From Chryseobacterium viscerum (lineage in GTDB: Bacteria; Bacteroidota; Bacteroidia; Flavobacteriales; Weeksellaceae), in assembly GCF_002899945.2 (NCBI RefSeq), contig NZ_PPEG02000007.1, forward strand, positions 1 to 64,000: DNA of 64,000 nt, given 5' to 3'. How positions within the stretch are numbered: the stretch's first letter is position 1; every line of letters starts with the position of its first letter. The notes beneath the pieces were generated by a model. The model did not search any database. It saw only the letters and a program-made list of their open reading frames with translations, and was not told the DNA's origin. This document shows, in pieces, positions 50,430 to 58,800 of the stretch. The position numbers were made by a program, and so were the translations under genes.

Positions 50430-51745
50430 AGCCTAATTTCACACAGAAAGTTACAAACTGGGGAAATTTCCCGGTAGTAGAGAAAGAAATGAGATCTGAG
50501 GACAGTTTCAAAAAAATAAAAGAATTTGTACTCAATCACAACGAAATTATTGCAAGAGGGAACGGAAGATGCTATGGAGATGCTTCGTTGGGAGAATCTA
50601 TATTTTCAACAAAAAAATTAAATAAATTCATCAATTTTGACCGTTTAAACGGAGTGATAGAATGTGAATCCGGGGTACTGCTTTCAGATGTTCTGGAAAT
50701 TGCAGTTCCACAGGGATACTTTCTGTATGTTACTCCAGGGACAAAATTTATATCAGTAGGAGGGGCTATCGCTTCTGATGTTCATGGAAAAAATCATCAT
50801 GCAGAAGGTTGTTTTTCAGAATATGTGATTGAATTTAAGCTCATGACCGAGAAAGGGGAGATTATTACCTGTTCCAGAGAAGAAAATATTGAGAAGTTTT
50901 GGGCTACTATCGGTGGTATGGGACTTACTGGAATTATTCTTACAGCGAAGTTTAAGCTTAAAAATATAGAATCCGCTTATATTCGTCAGGAAAGCATTAA
51001 AGCGGAAAATCTGGATGAAATTTTTAAACTGTTTGAAGAAAGTGAAAGCTGGACCTACACGGTTGCCTGGATCGATTGTCTTCAGAAAGGAAAAGATATC
51101 GGAAGAAGTATTCTGATGAGAGGGGAGCATGCTTTTCAACATGAGCTTCCCCAGAATTTTGCAAAAACTCCTTTAAGATTAAAGAAAAAATTACAGCCTA
51201 CAGTTCCTTTTTATTTTCCGGGATTTGTATTGAATGCACTTACCGTGAAAATTTTTAACTGGCTGTACTATAAAAAGCAATCTAAAAAAGAAGTGAAAAA
51301 CTTCATTGATTACGAAACGTTTTTCTATCCTCTGGATGCCATTAATGACTGGAATAAGATCTATGGAAAATCCGGTTTTATACAATATCAGATGGTAATT
51401 CCTAAAGAAGCAGGAAAAGAAGGGATGAAAAGAATCCTTGAAACGATCGCCAATAGTGGAAACGGATCATTCTTAGCGGTTTTAAAACTCTTTGGAAAGG
51501 ACAATCCTCAGGCGTATAATTCATTCCCTGTAGAAGGATATACATTGGCCCTGGATTTTAAGGTCAATTCAAAACTGAAAAAACTGGTAGACCAGCTTGA
51601 TAGCATTGTTCAGGAATTCGGAGGGAGAATTTATCTTACCAAAGACAGCATGAGCAGATCATCATTGACCAATTATCTGAAAAATATTCAAAATCCTAAA
51701 TTTGTGTCTTTACAGCACAAAAGAATCATAAACAACAATTCATAA
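50426..51745 (+). CDS. FAD-linked oxidase, DprE1-like
   Basis: The 439-residue flavoprotein has an FAD_binding_4 domain with ARGNGRCYGDASLGE (43-57) and TPGTKFISVGGAIASDVHGKNHH, the pattern of decaprenylphosphoryl-ribose 2'-oxidases (DprE1) and aldonolactone oxidases. The C-terminal domain ends YLTKDSMSRSSLTNYLKN. DprE1 oxidises the ribose 2'-OH as the first half of epimerisation to arabinose. The gene overlaps its neighbours on both sides (4 bp upstream; TAATG downstream). Confidence 0.87.
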   Translation: MKPNFTQKVTNWGNFPVVEKEMRSEDSFKKIKEFVLNHNEIIARGNGRCYGDASLGESIFSTKKLNKFINFDRLNGVIECESGVLLSDVLEIAVPQGYFLYVTPGTKFISVGGAIASDVHGKNHHAEGCFSEYVIEFKLMTEKGEIITCSREENIEKFWATIGGMGLTGIILTAKFKLKNIESAYIRQESIKAENLDEIFKLFEESESWTYTVAWIDCLQKGKDIGRSILMRGEHAFQHELPQNFAKTPLRLKKKLQPTVPFYFPGFVLNALTVKIFNWLYYKKQSKKEVKNFIDYETFFYPLDAINDWNKIYGKSGFIQYQMVIPKEAGKEGMKRILETIANSGNGSFLAVLKLFGKDNPQAYNSFPVEGYTLALDFKVNSKLKKLVDQLDSIVQEFGGRIYLTKDSMSRSSLTNYLKNIQNPKFVSLQHKRIINNNS

Positions 51746-52470
51746 TGATAGTTCTGGGAAGCACATCTGAAGTGGCACAGGCTTTTGTGGAAAAAGCACT
51801 TCAGGAAGGAGAAAAATTTGAAAAGATCTATCTTTTTACCTCAAATAAAGAAACTACAGAACGATTTGCAAGGCATATTGATGTGAAGTTTCTGCAACAG
51901 GCGGAAGTCATCGAACTGGACCTGACAAAAGAAATAGATTACAATAGATTTGATAATATCAATTCAAATGTATTATTTTGTGCCGTAGGATATTTGGGCG
52001 AAGGAACAGAAGAAGGGTTGTATGATAACAGAAATACAGAACGTATCATAGATATCAATTACTCAAAACTGGTTCCGGTGATGAATTATTTTGCCCATAA
52101 ATTTGAAAACAGAAGATCAGGAACGATTATCGGGCTTTCTTCAGTGGCAGGGGATAGGGGAAGACAGAGTAATTTCATCTACGGAAGTGCAAAAGCTGCT
52201 TTTACAGCTTATTTGAGTGGTTTGAGAAACTATCTTTTTGATAAAAAAGTACATGTTCTTACGATAAAACCAGGGTTTATGGCGACCAAGATGACAGAAG
52301 GTCTGCCTTTAAATCCAAAACTGACGGCAACACCGAAACAAGCAGCGGCCTGTATTTATAAAGCCTTCAAAAAGGAAAAAAATGTGGCATATGTTTTGCC
52401 GGTTTGGAGTATTATCATGATGATTATCAGGAATATCCCTGAGTTTATATTCAAAAAATTAAAGCTTTAA
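51745..52470 (+). CDS. Short-chain dehydrogenase, DprE2-like
   Basis: The 241-residue SDR starts MIVLGSTSEVAQAF (a variant of the TGxxxGIG motif), has NVLFCAVGYLGE, the catalytic S132/S133 region GLSSVAGDRGRQ and Y146-x3-K150 (YGSAKAAF). A C-terminal hydrophobic stretch may touch the membrane. DprE2 reduces the 2'-keto intermediate made by DprE1; adjacency to the DprE1-like gene (1-nt overlap) supports that role. Written alone, it would only be an SDR. Confidence 0.85.
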   Translation: MIVLGSTSEVAQAFVEKALQEGEKFEKIYLFTSNKETTERFARHIDVKFLQQAEVIELDLTKEIDYNRFDNINSNVLFCAVGYLGEGTEEGLYDNRNTERIIDINYSKLVPVMNYFAHKFENRRSGTIIGLSSVAGDRGRQSNFIYGSAKAAFTAYLSGLRNYLFDKKVHVLTIKPGFMATKMTEGLPLNPKLTATPKQAAACIYKAFKKEKNVAYVLPVWSIIMMIIRNIPEFIFKKLKL

Positions 52471-52475
52471 GAAAA

Positions 52476-53063
52476 ATGAGAAAATTGTATTGTTTTGATT
52501 TTGACGGAACCCTGACGTATAAAGATACTATGTTTATGTATCTTAAATTCTACGATTCTACAAAATACCGGATACAATTTTTAAGACACGTACCGCTCTT
52601 TATTCTGTTGAAGCTGAAACTCGCCGAAACAGAAAAAGTGAAAAAAAGCTTTATCGGTTCTATTTTGAAAGGCCAGACTCAGGAAAAGATCGAATTGAAG
52701 TCTAAACAATTTTTTGAGCAGCATTATCCTAAAATTGTGAGGGAAAATGCATTAGACTTTATAAAAAATATCGATAGGAATAATATACAGAGTTTATTGG
52801 TGACCGCTTCATTGGATATCTGGGTAAAACCTTTTGCCGAAGAACTGAAAATGGAGCTTGTTTCTACACGGGCAGAGTTTAAGAACGGAGTTTTCACAGG
52901 AAATTTTGTAGGAAAAAACTGCAACGGGAAAGAAAAACTGGTACGAATTAAAGAAGAAATCAACGATTCTAAGTACGATAAAATTATTGCTTTTGGAGAT
53001 ACTTCAGGAGATCGCCCAATGTTGAAGTGGGCAAATGAGGGACATTACCAATTTTTTCATTAA
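52476..53063 (+). CDS. HAD-family phosphatase
   Basis: The 195-residue HAD-IB phosphatase (PSP/SerB-like) has FDFDGTLTYKD with D8 and D10, VTASLDIWVKPFA (motif II), a motif III lysine near KEKLVRIKEE and GDTSGDRPML (motif IV). The gene begins 5 bp after the DprE2-like gene, so it probably dephosphorylates the polyprenyl-phosphoryl-ribose-5-phosphate made by the UbiA-type enzyme, a step that mycobacteria assign to a different phosphatase family. Alternatively it acts on a soluble phosphate ester. Confidence 0.85.
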   Translation: MRKLYCFDFDGTLTYKDTMFMYLKFYDSTKYRIQFLRHVPLFILLKLKLAETEKVKKSFIGSILKGQTQEKIELKSKQFFEQHYPKIVRENALDFIKNIDRNNIQSLLVTASLDIWVKPFAEELKMELVSTRAEFKNGVFTGNFVGKNCNGKEKLVRIKEEINDSKYDKIIAFGDTSGDRPMLKWANEGHYQFFH

Positions 53064-53087
53064 TTTTGGGAGATAAAATTGTAGAAA

Positions 53088-53558
53088 ATGAAAAGCTTGT
53101 TAATTGCATCTGCACTCACTTTTATGAGTTGTGCAAGCACATCATCTCAAAAATCCCCTGATATGCAGGAAAATACAGAACTTATTGTTTCCCAGTCACA
53201 GGGAGGTACAGAAAAGGCAGGCTTTAGAATCATTAAAGAAGAAAAAGATTTTCGCAATACCATCAAAGGAAGTTTTGGCATTATAGGGACAGGAGATGAT
53301 GGATCTTATGTCAAGTACCCGCAATTTCCTAAAGATAAGAAGGTTGTTCTCTACAATTTAGGTGGTTTCAGATCAGGAAGTCACAGCATCTCAGAAATCA
53401 AAGGGATCTCTGTGAAAAATAACATTCTGTATGTAGAAGTTCCGGCTGGAGAACCTTCCGGTGGAATGGAAATTCAGGTGCTTTCCAACCCATGGTTTAT
53501 TTTCACTGTTCCTGCAGACTACCAATTCACCTCCGTAGAATTAAAATATTCAAAATAA
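53088..53558 (+). CDS. PrcB_C-domain lipoprotein
   Basis: The 156-residue lipoprotein begins MKSLLIASALTFMSC (lipobox TFMSC). The mature part matches the PrcB C-terminal domain (FRIIKEEKDFRNTI, VVLYNLGGFRSGSHSISEI, VEVPAGEPSGGMEIQVLSNPW) named after a subunit of a Treponema surface protease complex. The role here is unknown, and no partner protease gene adjoins. It lies between the DPA-like operon and the cysteine desulfurase gene. Confidence 0.8.
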   Translation: MKSLLIASALTFMSCASTSSQKSPDMQENTELIVSQSQGGTEKAGFRIIKEEKDFRNTIKGSFGIIGTGDDGSYVKYPQFPKDKKVVLYNLGGFRSGSHSISEIKGISVKNNILYVEVPAGEPSGGMEIQVLSNPWFIFTVPADYQFTSVELKYSK

Positions 53559-53560
53559 TA

Positions 53561-54736
53561 ATGGATAAAATATATTTAGATAATGCCGCAACCACACCGC
53601 TTGCAGAAGAAGTTATAGATGCAATGGTTGGCACTATGAAGATGAATTTCGGAAACCCGTCTTCAACACACAGCTTTGGCCAGGAAGCAAAAATCCTTAT
53701 TGAAAATGTGAGAAGACAGGTTGCAGACTATCTTCATGTAAGTCCTGCAGAAATCATTTTCACTTCCTGTGGAACAGAATCCAACAATATGATCATCAAA
53801 TCCTCGGTAGAACACCTTGGTGTAGAAAGAATCATAAGCTCTCCTTTGGAACATAAATGTGTTTCTGAAAGTATTCTGGATATGAAAAGCAGAAAAGGGG
53901 TAGAAGTAAGCTACATCCGCCCTAATGAAAAAGGAGATATTGACCTGAATAAATTAGAAGAGCTGTTAAAGGCTTCAGATAAAAAAACATTGGTAAGCTT
54001 AATGCATGCCAACAACGAAATTGGAAACCTTATTAACCTTAAAGAAGTTGCCCAGCTTTGCAAAGAGCATCATGTACTTTTCCACTCAGATACAGTACAG
54101 ACGATGGCTCATATGAACCTTAATTTCTCTGATATTCCTGTAGATTTCGCTTCCTGTAGTGCCCACAAGTTTCATGGGCCGAAAGGAGCTGGTTTTGCGT
54201 TTATCAGAAAGGCAACAGGTCTGAAAGGGATTATCACCGGAGGACCTCAGGAAAGAAGCCTTAGAGCCGGAACAGAAAATGTTGCCGGTATCGTAGGATT
54301 AGGTAAAGCCTTAGAACTTTCTTTGAGCCATATGGCGGAATATACAAACCATATGCAGGATATCAAAGATTATGCGATTGAAAGACTTTCTGCCGAAATT
54401 GAAGGGGTTAAATTCAACGGGAGAAGTGCTGAAAAGGAAAATAGTCTTTATACGGTTTTAAGCGCATTATTACCTTATAAAAATCCATTAATCGGACTTC
54501 AGCTGGACATGAAAGGAATTGCAATTTCTCAGGGGAGTGCGTGCTCATCAGGAGCTTCAAAACCTTCTATGGTCATGATGATGGTACTTTCTGAGGACGA
54601 AATGGATCACTGTACGCCGTTACGTATCTCTTTCAGCCATATGACGACCAAAGCAGAGATCGATACATTAGTAAGTGCATTGAAAGAAATTTCAAGCGAT
54701 TACACTATAGAAAAAACTAATGTTGAGCATAGATAG
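53561..54736 (+). CDS. Cysteine desulfurase (NifS/IscS-like)
   Basis: The 391-residue PLP enzyme starts at ATG 53561, two bases after the previous stop; the longer frame would overlap the PrcB_C gene. It begins YLDNAATTPLAEEV, with K203 as PLP lysine in SAHKFHGPKGA and the sulfur-carrying C328 in SQGSACSSGASKPS. It takes sulfur from cysteine for Fe-S clusters and tRNA thiolation. Auxiliary SPASM iron-sulfur proteins would depend on such a supply, but there is no direct link. No Isc/Suf scaffold genes adjoin. Confidence 0.93.
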   Translation: MDKIYLDNAATTPLAEEVIDAMVGTMKMNFGNPSSTHSFGQEAKILIENVRRQVADYLHVSPAEIIFTSCGTESNNMIIKSSVEHLGVERIISSPLEHKCVSESILDMKSRKGVEVSYIRPNEKGDIDLNKLEELLKASDKKTLVSLMHANNEIGNLINLKEVAQLCKEHHVLFHSDTVQTMAHMNLNFSDIPVDFASCSAHKFHGPKGAGFAFIRKATGLKGIITGGPQERSLRAGTENVAGIVGLGKALELSLSHMAEYTNHMQDIKDYAIERLSAEIEGVKFNGRSAEKENSLYTVLSALLPYKNPLIGLQLDMKGIAISQGSACSSGASKPSMVMMMVLSEDEMDHCTPLRISFSHMTTKAEIDTLVSALKEISSDYTIEKTNVEHR

Positions 54737-54755
54737 TCTTATGCTCTAAAAATCG

Positions 54756-54763
54756 TAATTTTG
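54756..54763 (+). promoter_or_regulatory. Probable -7 element of the thioredoxin gene
   Basis: TAATTTTG, an exact TAnnTTTG match, 57 bp before the ATG. Confidence 0.6.
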
Positions 54764-54820
54764 AACATCCAATAGAGGATAAAAAAGAAAAATAATATTA
54801 ATTAAAATAAAAGAAACAAA

Positions 54821-55138
54821 ATGGCTTTAGAAATTACAGACAGCTCATTTCAGGATATGGTTTTAAAATCAGATAAACCAGTATTAGTAGACTTCTGGGC
54901 AGTATGGTGTGGACCTTGCAGAACTTTAGGACCAATCATCGAAGAAGTAGCATCAGACTTTGAAGGGAAAGCAGTAGTTGGGAAAGTAGATGTAGACAAC
55001 AACCAGGAAATCTCTATGCAGTATGGGATCAGAAATATTCCTACAGTTCTTATTTTTAAGAATGGAGAAGTAGTAGACAAATTAGTAGGTGTGGCTCCAA
55101 AAGAGGTAATCGCTGAAAAATTAAGCGCTCACTTATAA
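54821..55138 (+). CDS. trxA: Thioredoxin
   Basis: The 105-residue protein has the active site WAVWCGPC (C30, C33) and the cis-proline loop NIPTVLIFKNGE. There is no signal peptide, so it is the cytoplasmic disulfide reductase serving ribonucleotide reductase and peroxidases. It has its own promoter and terminator. Confidence 0.96.
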   Translation: MALEITDSSFQDMVLKSDKPVLVDFWAVWCGPCRTLGPIIEEVASDFEGKAVVGKVDVDNNQEISMQYGIRNIPTVLIFKNGEVVDKLVGVAPKEVIAEKLSAHL

Positions 55139-55158
55139 AAAATAAAGTTTGATAATGA

Positions 55159-55185
55159 ATGCCTTCCATGATTGGGAGGCATTTT
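55159..55185 (+). terminator. Terminator of the thioredoxin gene
   Basis: AATGCCTTCC/GGGAGGCATT stem (one wobble pair) followed by a T-run. Confidence 0.8.
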
Positions 55186-55197
55186 TTTTGAAAATAA

Positions 55198-55228
55198 TTT
55201 GCAGGTACCGAAAAAAGGTGTAATTTTG
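55198..55228 (+). promoter_or_regulatory. Promoter of the tRNA-Asp array
   Basis: TTTG (55198-55201), 19 nt, TAATTTTG (55221-55228), the textbook Bacteroidota spacing, 36 bp before the first tRNA-Asp. Confidence 0.75.
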
Positions 55229-55264
55229 CAACCACGAAAAAGAAAGGAAGTTCTTTACAAATTA

Positions 55265-55338
55265 GATCCGGTAGTTCAGTTGGTTAGAATGCCGCCCTGT
55301 CACGGCGGAGGTCGCGGGTTCGAGTCCCGTCCGGATCG
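55265..55338 (+). tRNA. tRNA-Asp (anticodon GTC), copy 1
   Basis: Acceptor GATCCGG/CCGGATC, anticodon stem GCCGC/GCGGC with loop CCTGTCA, T arm CGGG TTCGAGT CCCG. It differs from the other copies by one base in the D loop (CAGTTGG against CAGCTGG). Confidence 0.95.
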
Positions 55339-55372
55339 CAAAAGTTTTCAATTTACTTTTAAAAAAAAATTA

Positions 55373-55446
55373 GATCCGGTAGTTCAGCTGGTTAGAATGC
55401 CGCCCTGTCACGGCGGAGGTCGCGGGTTCGAGTCCCGTCCGGATCG
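55373..55446 (+). tRNA. tRNA-Asp (anticodon GTC), copy 2
   Basis: Identical to copies 3 and 4; 108 bp after the start of copy 1. Confidence 0.95.
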
Positions 55447-55479
55447 CAGAAGTTTTATCAATTTCTTTTTAAAAAAATT

Positions 55480-55553
55480 GATCCGGTAGTTCAGCTGGTT
55501 AGAATGCCGCCCTGTCACGGCGGAGGTCGCGGGTTCGAGTCCCGTCCGGATCG
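55480..55553 (+). tRNA. tRNA-Asp (anticodon GTC), copy 3
   Basis: Identical to copy 2; the spacer before it is nearly the same as that between copies 3 and 4. Confidence 0.95.
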
Positions 55554-55585
55554 CAGAAGTTTTATCAATTTCTTTTAAAAAAATT

Positions 55586-55659
55586 GATCCGGTAGTTCAG
55601 CTGGTTAGAATGCCGCCCTGTCACGGCGGAGGTCGCGGGTTCGAGTCCCGTCCGGATCG
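55586..55659 (+). tRNA. tRNA-Asp (anticodon GTC), copy 4
   Basis: Identical to copies 2 and 3; followed directly by a terminator. Confidence 0.95.
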
Positions 55660-55693
55660 CAAAAAGTCTTCTAGAAATAGGAGACTTTTTTTT
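55660..55693 (+). terminator. Terminator of the tRNA-Asp array
   Basis: AAAAGTCTTCTA, loop GAAA, TAGGAGACTTTT followed by a T-run. Confidence 0.85.
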
Positions 55694-55786
55694 TGTTTAT
55701 AAGATTCTTGATAAAAGATGAAAGACTCTAGATTCACCTGATTATTACAGTGCTGAATATTTTGCAGTCTATCATCTGTTCAACAT

Positions 55787-55813
55787 AAAAAAAGGCCGGA
55801 AGAAATTCCGGCC
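55787..55813 (-). terminator. Terminator of the giant T9SS protein gene
   Basis: On the minus strand GGCCGGAA, short loop, TTCCGGCC followed by seven T. Confidence 0.85.
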
Positions 55814-55842
55814 ATCATTGGTATTAAGCAATGTTTTTATAA

Positions 55843-58800
55843 TTACTTTTTAATAATTTTTACAATCGTTTCAGAGTTGTTAATTCTTACCAGATAAGCT
55901 CCGGTCAACAATGAAGTAACATCTGTCTGTTTATTGATAAACTTACCTTCTTTCATAAGCTGTCCAGACATGTTATAAATCTGATAATAGTAGTCCTTAT
56001 CGTCTTTTGCTTCAATATATAAGATATCTTTTACAGGATTAGGATATAAAACAAGCTTATCATCTTTTACCTTTTCCTCGATAGCTACTTTACTGAAAGC
56101 AGTTCTGGCTTGAATTCCTGTATTGGGTGTTACAGGAATCCCTGGAAGTGGACCTCTAGGAATACCGTTATCCTCTTGTTTTACACATCTGCAGCTTAGA
56201 GATGCAAAAGGATCTATATCGGTATTTTTCACATTATTTCTACTATAAATGTCAAAATACATGTAAGTAGATCTTCCTGTCATTTCACCATTTAGATTCG
56301 CATACCATACTCCTCCTGATGCACCAACAGCGGTACTTAGGGCAGCTGCATACATTACACTTCTGCTGCCTCTGCTAACGGCTTTTGGATAATTCCCGAT
56401 GTTATACAAACTGTTAGTAAATGAATAACCTACTGTTTTCCCCCAAAAACTTGGTGCAGTTACACTGTAGATAGGGGTTCCATAATAGCCAGCTTCTGTA
56501 CCGTCAATAGTTCTAAGAGCTTCAGGATTACTTTTAAGACTCCATGGAGACGTTTTTGTTGTTCCTTTACCAAGAACCTCAGGAATTCTCCACCCATTAG
56601 GACAAGGGTCAAATACCGATTTTTTACCACCGATTCCCCATCTTTCGTCATATAAACTATGGTATTGAGTATCAAACAACCAGTCTGAAGCAAGAGTATA
56701 ATGAGGGGTATTATCGCCACGATACGGATACGCACTAGCGGGCATCATTAGCTTTAATGGATTGGCAACTGAATATCCAAGAATTTTTTCTATTCTCACA
56801 TCTATTTTATCAGTTGCAGTAATGCTGCTCTTATAGGTATTATAATTCACGATATTACTTGAATTATAATTCGCTTCTGTAAAGGCTGAATAGGTTACAA
56901 CCCCGTTATTATTGGTTCCTAAGAATACATTGTATTTAGAACCGTTTATATTATTGAATATAGGCAGAGGGTCTTTTCTTCCCCATTGATAATGTAATCC
57001 CTGCGAACTGTTGAGCTGGTTTACCTGTGCAGGTACAGTTGGGTTATATGGGCTTGGCATAGCCTCCGCAGCTCCTAAGTTTCTATCCATGATGGTTGTT
57101 TTCATGATAGTTCCATATGGAGTATAGTTTACATAATTATCAGTTGTGATAGGAGTGTCATTTACGTGAGTAAAAGAATTGACAGAATTATTGGTTACCC
57201 AAATATGCCAGCTCCAATATACAGGATTACTGATGGAACCATTATGTAATGTAACTACAGCATTTCCAGACTGATTGGCATTCACTTTCACGTTGATATT
57301 AGCATCTTTGGAAGCTGTATTATCCAGTGTTAATTGTGTTACCAAAGCAGGGTTATCTGTCCAAAGTATATTCGCTTTTAAATCATTAAAGCTTGTCGTA
57401 TTCAGAATCTGAGTATTCCCTAAATAATTACTTTGTACAGAAAAAGCTTTACTTACGGGTACTGAAATTACCTGATCAGCAGTAGATTTTGTAACCATAT
57501 AAGTATTAGGGTTATCTAATCCTGTTTTATAGGTTTCAGTTTCAGTAAAGAAAGTCGTTTCAAAATTATAGTTATTTTTTACAAATAACGGGTCTTTGAT
57601 ACATCTGCATGCATTGGCATTATTGGTGGAATAATCATCAGAAGGTTTATAGCTATACAAACCATATACATTAGGATAATTAGCAGCATCTGGTCGATAG
57701 TTATTGAGGATCTGATCTGCAGCCGGAATTAATCTTAATGCACTGGCTACTGATGAATAATCTCCAAAAGTAGTCATCGTTGCAGTCCATAGATAGGTTT
57801 CAAGCTGGTCTGTAAAAGTTGCTTTAGTGTGATATCTGCCATCTGTAGCAGCTCCTCTTCCTATCCATCCTGTTCCAGGGAAGATACCGATATTGTTGCC
57901 TCCTACATTTGTCATATCAAAACCAGACTGAGGGTATATTTTTATACCGGCCAGATAAGGTTTCAAATTAGATAAACCTGGTGGAATATTAGATTGAACA
58001 CCGTTCAAAGCTGACAATGGACTATTTACTTTAGCTCCGAAAGGACTAAAATCCATTCTTACATTTTTTGTTGATGAGGCTACCAATACAGAAGGTAATC
58101 TCCATCCGTTAGGACAAGGGTCATAAGAAGATTTATTTCTATAAGGCTGCGGAACTGAAATATCAGCTGCCTGCACTCCCTGGGAGTTATCTGACCATAA
58201 GTTAACTTTACTCAACTCATTGGTTTGTAATCCCGGCACCTGTCCAAACCAGTTGTAATAGTAAGGAAGACCACTTGCATTACCATATATGGAAGGTGTA
58301 ACGGTATTATCATCATTTACATAAATTAAACTTAATGGATTTTTAACCGATGCTCTGATATTATCCGTTATGTTAGCTGCTGATTTATTGACAAACAGTC
58401 TCAGCTCATTGAAATTTTTATAATCATTAAAAGGGCTGTTGGTAAATCTCAATCTCGGTACTGCATCATCATAAATTACCTTTCCTATGCTTCCGGTTAC
58501 CTGATAAAAACTGGCATCAGTATATGTTAACGAAGGAAAAGGATCTTTTCTTCCCCATTGGTATAAAAGTCCTCCGTTTTTGTGCCAGCCATTTCCATTA
58601 AGAGTACTTCCGATGGCACCAAGGTTTCTGTCCATCCATCCCCATTCAGAATTAGGGATAGTTTCTACAGTTCCGTCACTCAATTGTCTCTTTACATCAT
58701 CATAGCTTTTGTAGGTAGAGCCATTTGTTGGGTCATCTGTTACCCAAACATGCCATGACCAGAAAACTTCTCCATTTACTTTATAAGCAATTACGGCATT

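Noticed and set aside
55172..55489. 105-codon frame running through the tRNA-Asp array
   Set aside because: It is a translation of repeated tRNA genes; the repeated peptide simply mirrors the tRNA sequence.
55265..55659. Regularly spaced repeats suggesting a CRISPR array
   Set aside because: The repeat unit is a complete tRNA-Asp gene and the spacers are alike; no cas genes are present in the window.
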